This document shows positions 1-8,442 of a DNA stretch of 64,000 nucleotides, in pieces. The DNA comes from Candidatus Litorirhabdus singularis (lineage in GTDB: Bacteria > Pseudomonadota > Gammaproteobacteria > Pseudomonadales > Halieaceae): assembly GCF_026262625.1 (NCBI RefSeq), contig NZ_SHNN01000001.1, forward strand, positions 1,798,001 to 1,862,000, in the 5' to 3' direction. How positions within the stretch are numbered: position 1 is the first letter of the stretch; every line of letters begins with the position of its first letter. The position numbers were made by a program, and so were the translations under genes. The notes beneath the pieces were generated by a model. The model ran no database searches. It was not told the origin of the DNA and saw only the letters and a program-made list of their open reading frames with translations.

Positions 1-223
1 GTCCCTGCTCCAGAAACGGGTTGTAAAAAGTCGACAGTGGCCAACGCCAAGCGGCGTCCGCATAGTCTTCTGATGCAGATGGGGGCATCGGCAAGTACTC
101 CATTCTCGCGCGATATTGTTCGTCGCGATCGGGAAAATGACCACTCACAAAACGCCAGGCGATTGCCGCGAAAACAACCAGCAAAATCAGTATGGATAAG
201 GAGAAATATTTAAGTAATCGCAT
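1..223 (-). CDS. N-terminal part of a membrane-anchored hypothetical protein
   Basis: An open frame on the minus strand starts with ATG at 223 and runs off the left edge (74 codons visible). The protein begins MRLLKYFSLSILILLVVFAA, a short basic stretch followed by about 17 hydrophobic residues, so it has a single N-terminal membrane anchor or uncleaved signal. The rest (about residues 25-74) is soluble, rich in Asp, Arg, Pro and Trp, and would face the periplasm. I do not recognise the family; the catalytic part, if any, lies outside the window. Codon use looks like real coding sequence. It is divergent from the RNase J-like gene, with an IS6 scar between them. Confidence 0.6.
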   Translation of the reverse strand, partial: MRLLKYFSLSILILLVVFAAIAWRFVSGHFPDRDEQYRARMEYLPMPPSASEDYADAAWRWPLSTFYNPFLEQG

Positions 224-286
224 ATTTGTAGAACGCCTATTGATTAGCCCAGTTGATGCTGTGCGCATGCTTTTTTGCCACGGTGA

Positions 287-328
287 GGTACTGCCAGGTT
301 GGTACTGACAAGTTAACTTGTCAAAACC
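287..328. mobile_element. IS6-family end remnant: two fused terminal repeats
   Basis: The left-end motif GGTACTGCCAGGTT (287-300) is followed directly by a second left end, GGTACTGACAAGTTAACTT (301-319), which shares its AAGTTAACTT core with a right end reading on to TCAAAACC (328). The 301-328 unit is a nearly perfect 28-bp palindrome with no transposase sequence between the ends. It looks like the scar left when an element collapsed by recombination between its two palindromic tips. Confidence 0.7.
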
Positions 329-374
329 CTGTAGACTGTTCAACCATCAAAATCCTATCAAGCTATAGACCACT

Positions 375-1700
375 ATGACACCAACAGAAAAAGATCTCTG
401 GTTCCTGCCCCTGGGCGGTTGCGGCGAGATAGGCATGAATCTAAGCCTCTACGGTCACAACGGCCAGTGGCTCATGGTTGACTGCGGCATTGGCTTTGAT
501 CGTGAAGCCGTTGGCACCCGTATTATTGCTCCTTCAATAGAGTTTGTCGCAGCGCGCCGACAACAGCTGATAGGAATGGTCATCACACACGCGCACGAGG
601 ATCACGTGGGCGCGGTCGCACATTTATGGCCAGAGTTGCGCTGCCCGGTTTACTGCACGCGCTTCACCTCTGAGATCCTGCGGCGCAAGCTGTCTGAGGC
701 TGGCCTTGAAAAAGACGTGCAAGTGCATATCGTTGAGCCTCGTCTCAGGCACCAGCTAGGGCATTTTGATCTCGAATGGTTCGGACTCACCCATTCCGCA
801 CCTGAATCTCAGGCACTGATGATCCGCACTCGTTGTGGCAATGTTTTTCACACTGGCGACTGGAAGATTGATCCAGACCCAGTAGTCGGATCAAGTATCG
901 ACTCAGCGGCGTTGAAACGACTGGGCGATGAAGGTGTACTGGCCATGGTCTGTGACTCAACCAACGCCATGCTCACCGGCCATTCGCTCAGCGAGGGCGA
1001 TCTCTACAAGGGCCTGCTTGAGCACGCCAGGCACGCTAAGGGCCGTATTATCGTAGCCTGTTTCGGTAGCAATGTAGCCAGATTACATACGCTGGCAAAA
1101 GTCGCACAGGAAACCGGCCGCTATCCTGCCCTGCTAGGGCGTTCACTACACAACTACTATGGGGCGGCCAGACGCAGCCAGTTGTGGACGCTTGATCAGG
1201 GTTTTATCGAATCACAGCATTTGGGCTACTTACCGCGTCAGGATGTATTCGCTGTTGCCACGGGCAGCCAGGGTGAATCTGGTGCCGCCTTGGGCAGGCT
1301 CGCGGCTGGCAACCACCCAGCCATGGAGTTGGAGATGGGCGACACTGTGATCTTTAGTTCAAGAGTCATACCGGGTAACGAGGAGTCATTGGAGCGGCTT
1401 TGCGATTCGCTGCGAGCCCGCGGTGTTGACGTTATACAGGATGAGCATTCACTGCCAATTCACGCCTCGGGACACCCCGCCCAGGATGAGCTGCGAATTA
1501 TGTATGAGTGGATTCGGCCGCAGCTGTCAATTCCTGTACACGGCGAAGCGCAACACCTGCGGGCTCACGCAGGATTCGCCAAATCAATAGGCGTTCCCAG
1601 CCAGGTCCGCGGGATGAATGGTGACCTGATTACGCTGGCGCCGCAGATTAGTGCACGCCGAGGGGCTGCTGAATTCGGTCGCGTTGAGATTAAGCGCTAG
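375..1700 (+). CDS. RNase J-like metallo-beta-lactamase/beta-CASP ribonuclease
   Basis: This is a two-metal RNA-processing hydrolase of the RNase J/beta-CASP family, acting in the cytoplasm. The zinc-binding motif THAHEDH is at residues 71-77. Further ligands are H140 in THSAPES and D162 in HTGDWKIDPDP. The beta-CASP part carries ATGSQGE (about 296-301), SSRVIPGNE, the HASGH motif (363-367) and the last histidine in PVHGE (about 389). At 441 residues it stops shortly after the catalytic core, whereas full RNase J is about 550 residues with a C-terminal assembly domain. It is therefore a short form, and true RNase J activity is inferred. RNase J is not the usual main ribonuclease of gammaproteobacteria, so this is probably an accessory copy. 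The start follows an IS scar with no obvious strong ribosome site. Confidence 0.85.
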   Translation: MTPTEKDLWFLPLGGCGEIGMNLSLYGHNGQWLMVDCGIGFDREAVGTRIIAPSIEFVAARRQQLIGMVITHAHEDHVGAVAHLWPELRCPVYCTRFTSEILRRKLSEAGLEKDVQVHIVEPRLRHQLGHFDLEWFGLTHSAPESQALMIRTRCGNVFHTGDWKIDPDPVVGSSIDSAALKRLGDEGVLAMVCDSTNAMLTGHSLSEGDLYKGLLEHARHAKGRIIVACFGSNVARLHTLAKVAQETGRYPALLGRSLHNYYGAARRSQLWTLDQGFIESQHLGYLPRQDVFAVATGSQGESGAALGRLAAGNHPAMELEMGDTVIFSSRVIPGNEESLERLCDSLRARGVDVIQDEHSLPIHASGHPAQDELRIMYEWIRPQLSIPVHGEAQHLRAHAGFAKSIGVPSQVRGMNGDLITLAPQISARRGAAEFGRVEIKR

Positions 1701-1745
1701 GAAATGCGCGGTCTGACGCCCTTCAAAATGCTGATTTCGATTACC

Positions 1746-2039
1746 CTAGTGCGGGGAATCCGAGGCTGCTGAAAGTGTGTGAGCAACTTGCTCGGCGAGC
1801 GCCAGTACCTCATCGACCAGCAAAGCAGCCGTGGAATCCAGAGTAAAGGGTTGAAACGCCGCGGTGGCCAGAATAAGGAAGAGCTCCTGTAGTTCTACTT
1901 CGCTATTCGCCGCAACTAAGGAGGCTTGCAGGCTTTGGAAAAATGGCAAAGCCGCGCTGTCTTCCGTTTTTTCAAGGTATTGGATCAGCAGTTGAAGCCT
2001 GGGCAGCAGTCTGTTTCTGACATCCTCTATCAAGTGCAT
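1746..2039 (-). CDS. small helical hypothetical protein
   Basis: A 97-residue protein predicted to be almost all helix, with repeated Leu/Ala-rich heptad-like segments (for example ELQELFLILATAAF and LLVDEVLALAEQVAHTL). There is no signal peptide or membrane segment. I chose the ATG at 2039 because AAGAGACG precedes it at a sensible distance; an upstream in-frame TTG at 2072 would add 11 residues. It lies just downstream of the photolyase gene (67-bp gap), same direction, so it may be the last gene of the cho-photolyase operon. I do not recognise the family. Confidence 0.5.
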   Translation of the reverse strand: MHLIEDVRNRLLPRLQLLIQYLEKTEDSAALPFFQSLQASLVAANSEVELQELFLILATAAFQPFTLDSTAALLVDEVLALAEQVAHTLSAASDSPH

Positions 2040-2106
2040 CGCTATCGTCTCTTGTTGGTTTTCAGGGTGCAAATAGCCGCTCTGGCAATGTTCATCAGCG
2101 CCTCTC

Positions 2107-3603
2107 TCAACGGCCGTCGGTTACGCGCCAACCGCGCGCCTGAGCACTGAGGGTATCCGGATGCTGAACATGCCTCGCCAGAATTCGGCGGCCCTCGGCG
2201 CGCACCTGGGCATGCTTGCGCATGGACCACAAGGTTTCCCGCGCTTGGCCAAAAGTAACCGCACAATCGACCACCGGTTCGGGGTAGTTCAGAGGCTCCA
2301 GTTGCCTTTCCATCGGGGATGCATCCCAGGGCGTATGCAGTAAATGCAGTGGCGCGTTCGCGAGTTCGGGAACCCAGCGCCGAATAAATCGCCCTTCGGG
2401 GTCGTGCTCTTGCGACTGCTTGACCGGGTTGTAGATGCGGATGGTATTGGTACCCGTAATCCCCGCCTGCATTTGTACTTGCGGGTAGTGAATGCCGGGT
2501 TCAAAGTCCAGAAACAAAGACGCCAGATGCGTGGCTGCCTCCTGCCATGGCTGCCACAAATGATGACAAAAAAAACTGATCAGCATGGCCCTGCCACGAA
2601 AATGCGTATAGCCGGTTTGTTGCAGACAACGCATATGGGCATCAATTAGCGGGTAGCCGGTGCGACCCTCGCGCCAAGCGAGCTGCAGTTGTTGGTCTGG
2701 CAACCACTGGACGTTGTCAAAACCGCGGTTTACGTTGTCGCGTTCCATACGACATTCCATCTCAAACTTTTGGATGAAGTGGCAGTGCCAATGCAATCGG
2801 GATTCAAACGCTGCCAGCGAGCGGCTCCATCCCTGTCGCGGCGCTAAGGACCGCAATTTCTGAAAGACCTGGCGAATACTCAGGTTCCCCCAGGCAAAAT
2901 AGGGCGAGAGTCGCGAGCAGTGCTCTGAGCTAGCCGCTGGCTTGGACATGCTGCCTGAATAAGCGCGGCCACGTACCTCCCAAAAGCTGTTCAGGCAGAT
3001 GTTCGCAGCAGTGGCCCCACCGGTCTGAAAAGCAGAGTCAGATTCGAGCCATGCAGGGTCAGGGTTACGCAGCAACAGCGCGTCAAGCGCGCTGTTCGAA
3101 GGAACACTCGATCCTTGCAGCTTGTTGAGGTCGGGCGTCACTTGCGGTGCCTGCATAAATGCCAGCCACGCCTCGTTCCAACCAACTCGATCGCGACGAC
3201 CGCGCTGGATGCCATTGCACTGGTATTCATGCCAGGGGATGTCGCGATCGCGCAACCAATCGGCTACCGCCTGATCACGCTGGAATGTTGATGCTATGCC
3301 TGTTTCTTCGTGGCTGAATACGCTGGCGATACCCAGTGTGTCGCCAATGACCTGGAGTAGTGCCAACATATCGCTGCTAAACACATGAAGACGGGCATGG
3401 CAGTCTCGTAAGCTGGCATTGATATCGCGCAGTGATTCGCCGACAAAGCGCCAGTGACGGGCGCTGTAGCGAGAGTCGGCAACCAGCATTGGCTCGAAGT
3501 TGTAAATCAGCAAAACCGGCCATCCTGAATCGATTGCCGCTGCAAGAGGTGCGTGATCCGCAAGCCTGAGGTCACGCTTGAACCAGACTACTGCAACACT
3601 CAT
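2107..3603 (-). CDS. cryptochrome/photolyase family protein (deoxyribodipyrimidine photolyase)
   Basis: A flavoprotein of the DNA photolyase/cryptochrome superfamily, expected to use blue light to repair UV pyrimidine dimers. The N-terminal Rossmann antenna domain begins [15 protein letters not shown] (residues 3-17). The C-terminal FAD domain carries [30 protein letters not shown] and the signature [14 protein letters not shown] followed by [11 protein letters not shown]. At 498 residues it has the usual length. The signature resembles the cryptochrome-like branch more than classic E. coli PhrB, so photolyase versus photoreceptor is not settled. Its start codon overlaps the stop of the upstream cho-like gene by 4 bp, so the two are translationally coupled and form a DNA-repair unit. 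Confidence 0.88.
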   Translation of the reverse strand: MSVAVVWFKRDLRLADHAPLAAAIDSGWPVLLIYNFEPMLVADSRYSARHWRFVGESLRDINASLRDCHARLHVFSSDMLALLQVIGDTLGIASVFSHEETGIASTFQRDQAVADWLRDRDIPWHEYQCNGIQRGRRDRVGWNEAWLAFMQAPQVTPDLNKLQGSSVPSNSALDALLLRNPDPAWLESDSAFQTGGATAANICLNSFWEVRGRAYSGSMSKPAASSEHCSRLSPYFAWGNLSIRQVFQKLRSLAPRQGWSRSLAAFESRLHWHCHFIQKFEMECRMERDNVNRGFDNVQWLPDQQLQLAWREGRTGYPLIDAHMRCLQQTGYTHFRGRAMLISFFCHHLWQPWQEAATHLASLFLDFEPGIHYPQVQMQAGITGTNTIRIYNPVKQSQEHDPEGRFIRRWVPELANAPLHLLHTPWDASPMERQLEPLNYPEPVVDCAVTFGQARETLWSMRKHAQVRAEGRRILARHVQHPDTLSAQARGWRVTDGR

Positions 3604-4565
3604 ACCGGAACACCGCTATCTGGCCAGTTCACTGCCTCGCCACTATCCGCGCAGTACAGTGGCAATTTATGGGTACGCAATACGCGGCGCAGGATCTGAT
3701 AGGTGTCACGGTCAAACATGAAGGTGTTGTCGACGCCTGCCTGCGCCGCCGCGGCCTCTGAGCTGAACGTGCCAAGGTAAGTCCAATTATGCAGCAGGTG
3801 CCATTCCTGCCGCGGCTGACCCGCAACCGGCTCAGCGCAAGTTTCACGGACAAGCACAGGGCCGACCACCGGCCAGGCACTGAGCCTGTGCCGAGCTAAA
3901 GCTGCGCGCAGCCGCTGGTTGTGCACGTCCGCTGACTCAATACCCACGCAAGCCCCCGCACAGTGGCCCAATTGGCGCTGGAAGCAAGCACCGCGAGCAT
4001 GCTCCAGCCCGAGAATTTTCGGGCACAAAGATTCACTGCGGGCGAGTTCTCGTAACGCCTCACGAGCATGATGGCGACTTTTAAATGAGCCGTATGCCGC
4101 CATAATGTCCGGTTTATCCAGTGTGAAAGCCTGAATCTCAGCTTGCTCATAGCCTGTTTTGCTCTGTTTCAGAAGAATCGACCAGAGTCGTCGCACAGCG
4201 CGCTGACTGCGGTTAAACAACGGTACGTCGCGTTTGATGGCGAGGTTCTCAAGTAACAGCGCGCCAGCTTCCCCTGCCGTCGGACGACAATCAACGCTTG
4301 CCGTGGCGCTCACCATGCGTTGTTGGCGCTGCGAGTGACGGGCTTCATTGAGGTGGGTCCTGACCCTGGCGTAGATGTTGATACTCTTGCCGATATAGAG
4401 CGGATAGCCGTTACTGTCGAGAAAGCGATAAACACCGGCGCAGGCGGGTAGGCGGGCCTGCGGTGCTCCCAGTACCGAAAAACCGGGCGTTCCTGTTGGT
4501 GCAACTCGATTCACTGATACTCGCCTGCTGCTATGCCGGCACCGGTAAGTCACCGTGCCAACCAA
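3600..4565 (-). CDS. cho: Cho-like GIY-YIG excision-repair endonuclease (UvrC N-terminal homologue)
   Basis: Cho makes the 3' incision in nucleotide excision repair alongside UvrC. A GIY-YIG domain starts at about residue 42 (AGVYRF ... [15 protein letters not shown]) with the downstream catalytic Glu in [11 protein letters not shown]. The C-terminal part shows the Cho pattern: [17 protein letters not shown] and a region like the E. coli sequence IQNWLWLG (here LHNWTYLG). At 321 residues it matches Cho (about 295) and not UvrC (about 600), with no UvrB-binding or RNase H/HhH domains. The frame opens with TTG at 4565; the first 35 residues look unlike the family, so the true start may be further in. 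I see no clear LexA box. It is the first gene of a unit with the photolyase. Confidence 0.82.
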   Translation of the reverse strand: MVGTVTYRCRHSSRRVSVNRVAPTGTPGFSVLGAPQARLPACAGVYRFLDSNGYPLYIGKSINIYARVRTHLNEARHSQRQQRMVSATASVDCRPTAGEAGALLLENLAIKRDVPLFNRSQRAVRRLWSILLKQSKTGYEQAEIQAFTLDKPDIMAAYGSFKSRHHAREALRELARSESLCPKILGLEHARGACFQRQLGHCAGACVGIESADVHNQRLRAALARHRLSAWPVVGPVLVRETCAEPVAGQPRQEWHLLHNWTYLGTFSSEAAAAQAGVDNTFMFDRDTYQILRRVLRTHKLPLYCADSGEAVNWPDSGVPV

Positions 4566-4725
4566 CGCCTTAGTTTAAAGGCATTTCACTGTCACGCGTC
4601 TGAGCTGTCCAGCTTTTGTGGTGGCTGGGAGTGGTTAGACAAGGCTGACGCTGACGCAGACCGGTATCGAGGTATAGGAAAAATAAAGTTAAGTTACCAG
4701 TAGCGGTTCAGGGTAAGAGAGCCCG

Positions 4726-6009
4726 TTATTTCCTGGCGTGCAGTACAACCGGCAAAGCCGCATAACCCCGTATGAATGAGGAGGGTACGCGTTCAGGCTC
4801 ACCCACCACCTCAATGCTGTCAAAACGCTCCAGAATTTCCTCCCAGAGTATTCTTAGCTGCATCTCACCGACGCGATTACCCATGCAACGATGTATGCCG
4901 AAGCCGAACGAAAGATGGCTGCGCACGTTAACCCGGTCGATGATGTAGTCATCGGGGTTATCAAAATGTGATTCATCGCGGTTACCCGAGACATACCACA
5001 TAAGGACCTTGTCGCCCTTTTTGATCTCTTTGCCGGCCAGAGTAGTGTCTTCCTTGGCGGTGCGGCGCATATAAGCCAGAGGTGTTTGCCAGCGAATAGT
5101 CTCGGATACCATGTTGGGAATAAGCTTCTGATTCGCTTTGAGTTTTCTGAACTGGTCCGGATACAGATTCTGGCAAAGTACACTGGCCGTCATTGAGTTG
5201 CGGGTGGTGTCATTGCCGCCAACAATGAGTAGAAGGATATTACCCAGATACTCCAGGGGGTCCATTTCCTGCGTGGCTGACCCGTGCGCCAGCAAGGAGA
5301 TGAAGTCGCCCTTCGGCTCCTCATTGATACGCTGATTCCACAACTCGGTGAATGCAGCCAGACACTCCAGTAGCTCCTTGCGCCGCTGTTCGTCGCTATC
5401 TATAACGCCCATTCCGGGTATGGCGAACGTCACGTCAGACCAACGCGTCAATTTGGCGCGATCTTCGAATGGAAAATCAAACAGCGTCGCCAGCATCCGG
5501 GTTGTCAGCTCAATCGATACTTTTTCGACCCAGTTGAACTCCTCGCCGATAGGCAATGAGTCCAGTACCTCGCGCGTGCGCTCACGGATAATGGGTTCGA
5601 AAATGCGCAGTTGCTCTGCGCGCACGGCAGGGTTGACCACAGCGCGCTGTTCATCGTGTCGTGGGCGGTCCATTGCAATAAAGGTGGACAGTTTAAAATC
5701 TTCCTGCAAATCTCCCACAGTAATACTGGGCTCTGAGGAATATATGTCGTGTGACGTGTCGACTTCCATGATGTCCTGGTAGCGAGTGACCGACCAGTAG
5801 GGGCCAAACATACTGTTGCGACAGTAATGCACGGGGTCTTCTTCGCGCAATCTTTTAAACCAAGGCCAAAGGGTGTCGCTGGAAAACAGGTGAGGATTGG
5901 CCACATTGAAATCGGCGATGTCGACGTCATAGGGGTCTTTATCGACTACTGTTGGATCATGATAGTCGGCGCTGTTTGTCGAGTGTGGGTCTGCTGCGGT
6001 TTCAGGCAT
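4726..6009 (-). CDS. CYP153-family-like cytochrome P450 (alkane/fatty-acid hydroxylase type)
   Basis: A soluble bacterial P450 of 427 residues. The heme-binding signature FGFGIHRCMGNRVGEMQLRI places the axial cysteine at residue 375. The I-helix oxygen-activation motif is IVGGNDTTRNSM and the K-helix ExxR is SETIRW. The stretches GNDTTRNSM and HRCMGNR..EMQLRILWEEIL ... RFxxIEVVGEPxRV are typical of CYP153, whose members hydroxylate n-alkanes and fatty acids at the terminal carbon. These enzymes need a ferredoxin and a ferredoxin reductase; neither is adjacent here, so partners must be elsewhere. It is a single-gene unit: upstream lies IS6 debris and downstream the cho gene starts about 160 bp away. 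The CYP153 assignment is from motif memory; a subfamily call needs a tree. Confidence 0.87.
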   Translation of the reverse strand: MPETAADPHSTNSADYHDPTVVDKDPYDVDIADFNVANPHLFSSDTLWPWFKRLREEDPVHYCRNSMFGPYWSVTRYQDIMEVDTSHDIYSSEPSITVGDLQEDFKLSTFIAMDRPRHDEQRAVVNPAVRAEQLRIFEPIIRERTREVLDSLPIGEEFNWVEKVSIELTTRMLATLFDFPFEDRAKLTRWSDVTFAIPGMGVIDSDEQRRKELLECLAAFTELWNQRINEEPKGDFISLLAHGSATQEMDPLEYLGNILLLIVGGNDTTRNSMTASVLCQNLYPDQFRKLKANQKLIPNMVSETIRWQTPLAYMRRTAKEDTTLAGKEIKKGDKVLMWYVSGNRDESHFDNPDDYIIDRVNVRSHLSFGFGIHRCMGNRVGEMQLRILWEEILERFDSIEVVGEPERVPSSFIRGYAALPVVLHARK

Positions 6010-6130
6010 GATTGTCTTTATCTAAAAAAGGTTTCAGGGAAGTGTAAGAGAAAGGCACCGCCTTCCCAAAGGTCTAAAGTGGCCACGAACTTGCCTTGTC
6101 TGATCGGGTAGTAAGGTGCTTGCGTTAATT

Positions 6131-6287
6131 GGTATTGCCAAGTTAACAGTCCGGAATTGATAGAATCGGCTAAGGAACACCTATAAAAACCACCGATTCC
6201 CTCTCAACATGATCAGCTACGCGGTCTGGCTCTACTACCGATTCAAGCTGAGATATCGCGATACTGAAGATCTACTGGCTAAAGACT
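6131..6287 (+). mobile_element. IS6-family remnant, left end and transposase N-terminus
   Basis: It starts with the left terminal repeat GGTATTGCCAAGTTAA, then the leader TTGATAGAATCGG and a degraded start of the transposase. Translation gives HRFPLNMISYAVWLYYRFKL and then RYRDTEDLLAKD. This copy reads straight through from FKL to RYRD, so it lacks the 14-nt extra segment found at this point in the copies at 52615, 61976 and 63854. Everything after DLLAKD is lost; the triple repeat at 6293 follows. The stretch 6010-6392 holds only this remnant and the repeat. Confidence 0.8.
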
Positions 6288-6292
6288 TATCA

Positions 6293-6368
6293 CTTAAAGG
6301 GCTCTGACCCCTTAAACTCAAAGGACTCTGACCCCTTAAACTCTTAAAGGGCTCTGCCCCCTTAAACT
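6293..6368. repeat. three tandem copies of a 24-27-bp repeat
   Basis: The unit AAAGGGCTCTGACCCCTTAA occurs three times head to tail (6293-6319, 6320-6343, 6344-6368), with small differences (GGACTCTGACCCC in the second, GGGCTCTGCCCCC in the third). Each unit contains an imperfect inverted repeat (AAGGG..CTCTGA..CCCTT) that could form a small hairpin. Similar AAGGGGTCAGAGCCCTT units are, as I recall, scattered in many proteobacterial genomes, sometimes near REP-type transposases; that link is not shown here. Confidence 0.75.
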
Positions 6369-6392
6369 AGGAACTAGCAGTCAGTAATAGTA

Positions 6393-7361
6393 CTAGAAAA
6401 CCTCTAAATCACCGGTAGAAAAGCTGAAGCTACTGGTTGTCGGCTCTGCATCGATCAGCCAATTGGCTATCAATTCCATTTTCCCCAATCCGATCCATAC
6501 CCCGGCGGCAAGGCATCGTTCTTGTACTTGCTTTGCTAACACCAGATAGTCCGCGGACAGTGTTCGCGTGAGTCCGCGCAGCGCTGCGCTGCAACCCGCC
6601 GTATCGTCACGCGGTTGCGTTGAGAGTATTTCTGACAAAACACACTCTCGCATACCCAGTCGCGTGTTCATCCTGTAAATAAAAGCCCAGTCACCGTCCC
6701 GATAGAAAAAGTACTGTAAGTGGGGTACCTCACAATAACGCCATTGATAATAGCGCTCGCCGATCTCTGACTGAAGCCCATCGGAGGTAGGCCTATGCAA
6801 ATCCCTTACATCGTTTGGTTGCAGCGTATGAGAGGGCGCCGGCGAGTCGGATCTTACCTGCCCGAAACAATGGCCCCAGATGCCAACCAACATCCCTAAA
6901 GGGTGCAGGGGCTTGATCACCATGTTGATCTTCCCCTGGGAACGCCAGCCGAGCTTAAGGTACGCTGCACGGCTATTCTGATTAGGCGTATTCCAGACTA
7001 GGCACACGTCCTGGCGCTTACATTCTTCCAGAGCCGCTAAAGTTAATCTCGAAAAAATCCCCTGTCCTTGATAATCCGGATGGGTAACGGTATCGACGGC
7101 TCTTACGGCGTTGATGGTTTTACCTTGAGATTTAAGCCGCCAGCGCAGCAAGGCACGAAATCCGACCAGCTCGTCATCACGCCAGGCCAACAACATAATC
7201 GATTTACCAAAGGGGTTGTGCAGATGTTTCCAGCGCCAGTAAGCCTCGCTTCGGGGCTGGCTGTTCACCGCCACGCCGAGAGCAAGGTTCATCAGTTGAA
7301 GTACCTGAACGAGGTCCTGTGGTCGGAATGGCTTGATCTGTATATCCGTTGTTAAAGGCAC
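6393..7361 (-). CDS. GNAT-family N-acetyltransferase of the polysaccharide operon
   Basis: Likely transfers an acetyl or acyl group from CoA to an amino sugar or amine during surface-polysaccharide synthesis. The GNAT acetyl-CoA loop is seen as HPDYQGQGIFSRLTLAALEE (Q-x-x-G-x-G type) followed by WNTPNQNSRAAYLKLGW, where a new residue run supports the beta-5/alpha-4 elements. The C-terminal 150 residues contain a second, weaker alpha/beta region (YYQWRYCE ... YFFYRDGDWAFIYR), typical of the longer GNATs of capsule/EPS loci. I chose the GTG at 7361, 4 bp after the stop of the upstream glycosyltransferase; the frame is open further up but there it only reads the upstream gene out of frame. It is the last gene of the operon. 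Confidence 0.75.
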   Translation of the reverse strand: MPLTTDIQIKPFRPQDLVQVLQLMNLALGVAVNSQPRSEAYWRWKHLHNPFGKSIMLLAWRDDELVGFRALLRWRLKSQGKTINAVRAVDTVTHPDYQGQGIFSRLTLAALEECKRQDVCLVWNTPNQNSRAAYLKLGWRSQGKINMVIKPLHPLGMLVGIWGHCFGQVRSDSPAPSHTLQPNDVRDLHRPTSDGLQSEIGERYYQWRYCEVPHLQYFFYRDGDWAFIYRMNTRLGMRECVLSEILSTQPRDDTAGCSAALRGLTRTLSADYLVLAKQVQERCLAAGVWIGLGKMELIANWLIDAEPTTSSFSFSTGDLEVF

Positions 7362-7365
7362 TGGA

Positions 7366-8442
7366 TTACTGGGCAAGCTGCTTACAGTAGATGGCGTCGA
7401 GGCTGGCCACCATCTTCTCCAGACCAAAGTTCAGTTCTGCGCGTTTGCGGGCAGCGGCTCCAAAATCACGACGTTTAGACTCATTATCCACAAGTTCACT
7501 CAGGCGCAGCGAGAACCTCTCGGTATCAGATTTGGCTACTAGATAGCCGGTCTCCCCATCAATTAGCGCCTCTGATATGCCACCAACATTGGTACATACC
7601 GCAGGTAGGCCTGCGGCCATGGCTTCCAACAGAGAAATCGGCAAGCCCTCGAACTGAGAAGACAAAACAAAAATATCAGCGCCGGCAATGAGTCCTACCA
7701 CATCGGCAGAGGGTCCGTGAAATATCACGATGTCACTCAATCCGAGCGCTGCTGCCTGGCCTTCAAGGGCCTCCCTGCAATGTCCATCCTGGCCTACCAG
7801 GAGCAATCTAAAGCCCTCCCGCAGAGGCATCGTGGCGACAGCCTCCAGCAACATAGCGTGATTTTTTTTAGGGTTGAGGTTGGCCACACAAATGGCCACA
7901 CAGATGCGCGCGTTGCCTGCCATATCTTTAGCCGGACTTACCTGAAAGCGGTCCAGATCTATGCCATTTCGAATCACAATCCCTCGTTCACCGGCAGACC
8001 GCCACACCTGCACCGAGCAACTCATCGAGACCGAATTCAAAGGATATGTCAGACGATTCAGCCAACGAATGAGCAGCCCGTAGCTGGACCACAGGTTGTG
8101 CTCTGTATACAGCAATCGAAAACTGAAAAAGGGCCTAAACAGACGCAACCAGATCCCCGTACTTGGTAAATGTGCATGCACCAGATCGAATTGCTTACTG
8201 GACAGCAAACGCCACAATCTGAGGCTGGATGCTACACCCATGCCATCACCTTCGCTCAAACACACAACCTCAACACCCAATGCCTCCAGCTCTGCAACCA
8301 GCGCATTTTTGTGGGGCAACAGGTAGGCAACGGTCAACTCATAACGACTATGATCCAGCGTCCTGACAATGTCGCACACGACCCTCTCAGCCCCACCCAG
8401 TCCCAGCCCCTTTATAATTTGCAGTACTCTAACTTTGGACAT
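7366..8442 (-). CDS. glycosyltransferase family 4
   Basis: A cytoplasmic GT-B fold retaining glycosyltransferase (GT4) that adds a sugar to a growing lipid-linked oligosaccharide. The N-terminal domain begins with VLQIIKGLGLGGAERVVCDI (GGAE acceptor loop). The C-terminal domain has VANLNPKKNHAMLLEAV, LLLVGQDG and the sugar-nucleotide E-x7-E motif in EGLPISLLEAMAAGLPAV. At 358 residues the length is normal. Its start overlaps the 3' end of the next upstream glycosyltransferase by 14 bp. Donor and acceptor sugars cannot be read from sequence. Confidence 0.88.
   Translation of the reverse strand: MSKVRVLQIIKGLGLGGAERVVCDIVRTLDHSRYELTVAYLLPHKNALVAELEALGVEVVCLSEGDGMGVASSLRLWRLLSSKQFDLVHAHLPSTGIWLRLFRPFFSFRLLYTEHNLWSSYGLLIRWLNRLTYPLNSVSMSCSVQVWRSAGERGIVIRNGIDLDRFQVSPAKDMAGNARICVAICVANLNPKKNHAMLLEAVATMPLREGFRLLLVGQDGHCREALEGQAAALGLSDIVIFHGPSADVVGLIAGADIFVLSSQFEGLPISLLEAMAAGLPAVCTNVGGISEALIDGETGYLVAKSDTERFSLRLSELVDNESKRRDFGAAARKRAELNFGLEKMVASLDAIYCKQLAQ

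Noticed and set aside
4566-4725. LexA box upstream of cho
   Set aside because: No CTGT-N8-ACAG match could be found in the gap; GCTGTCC and GTGACAG occur but with wrong spacing.
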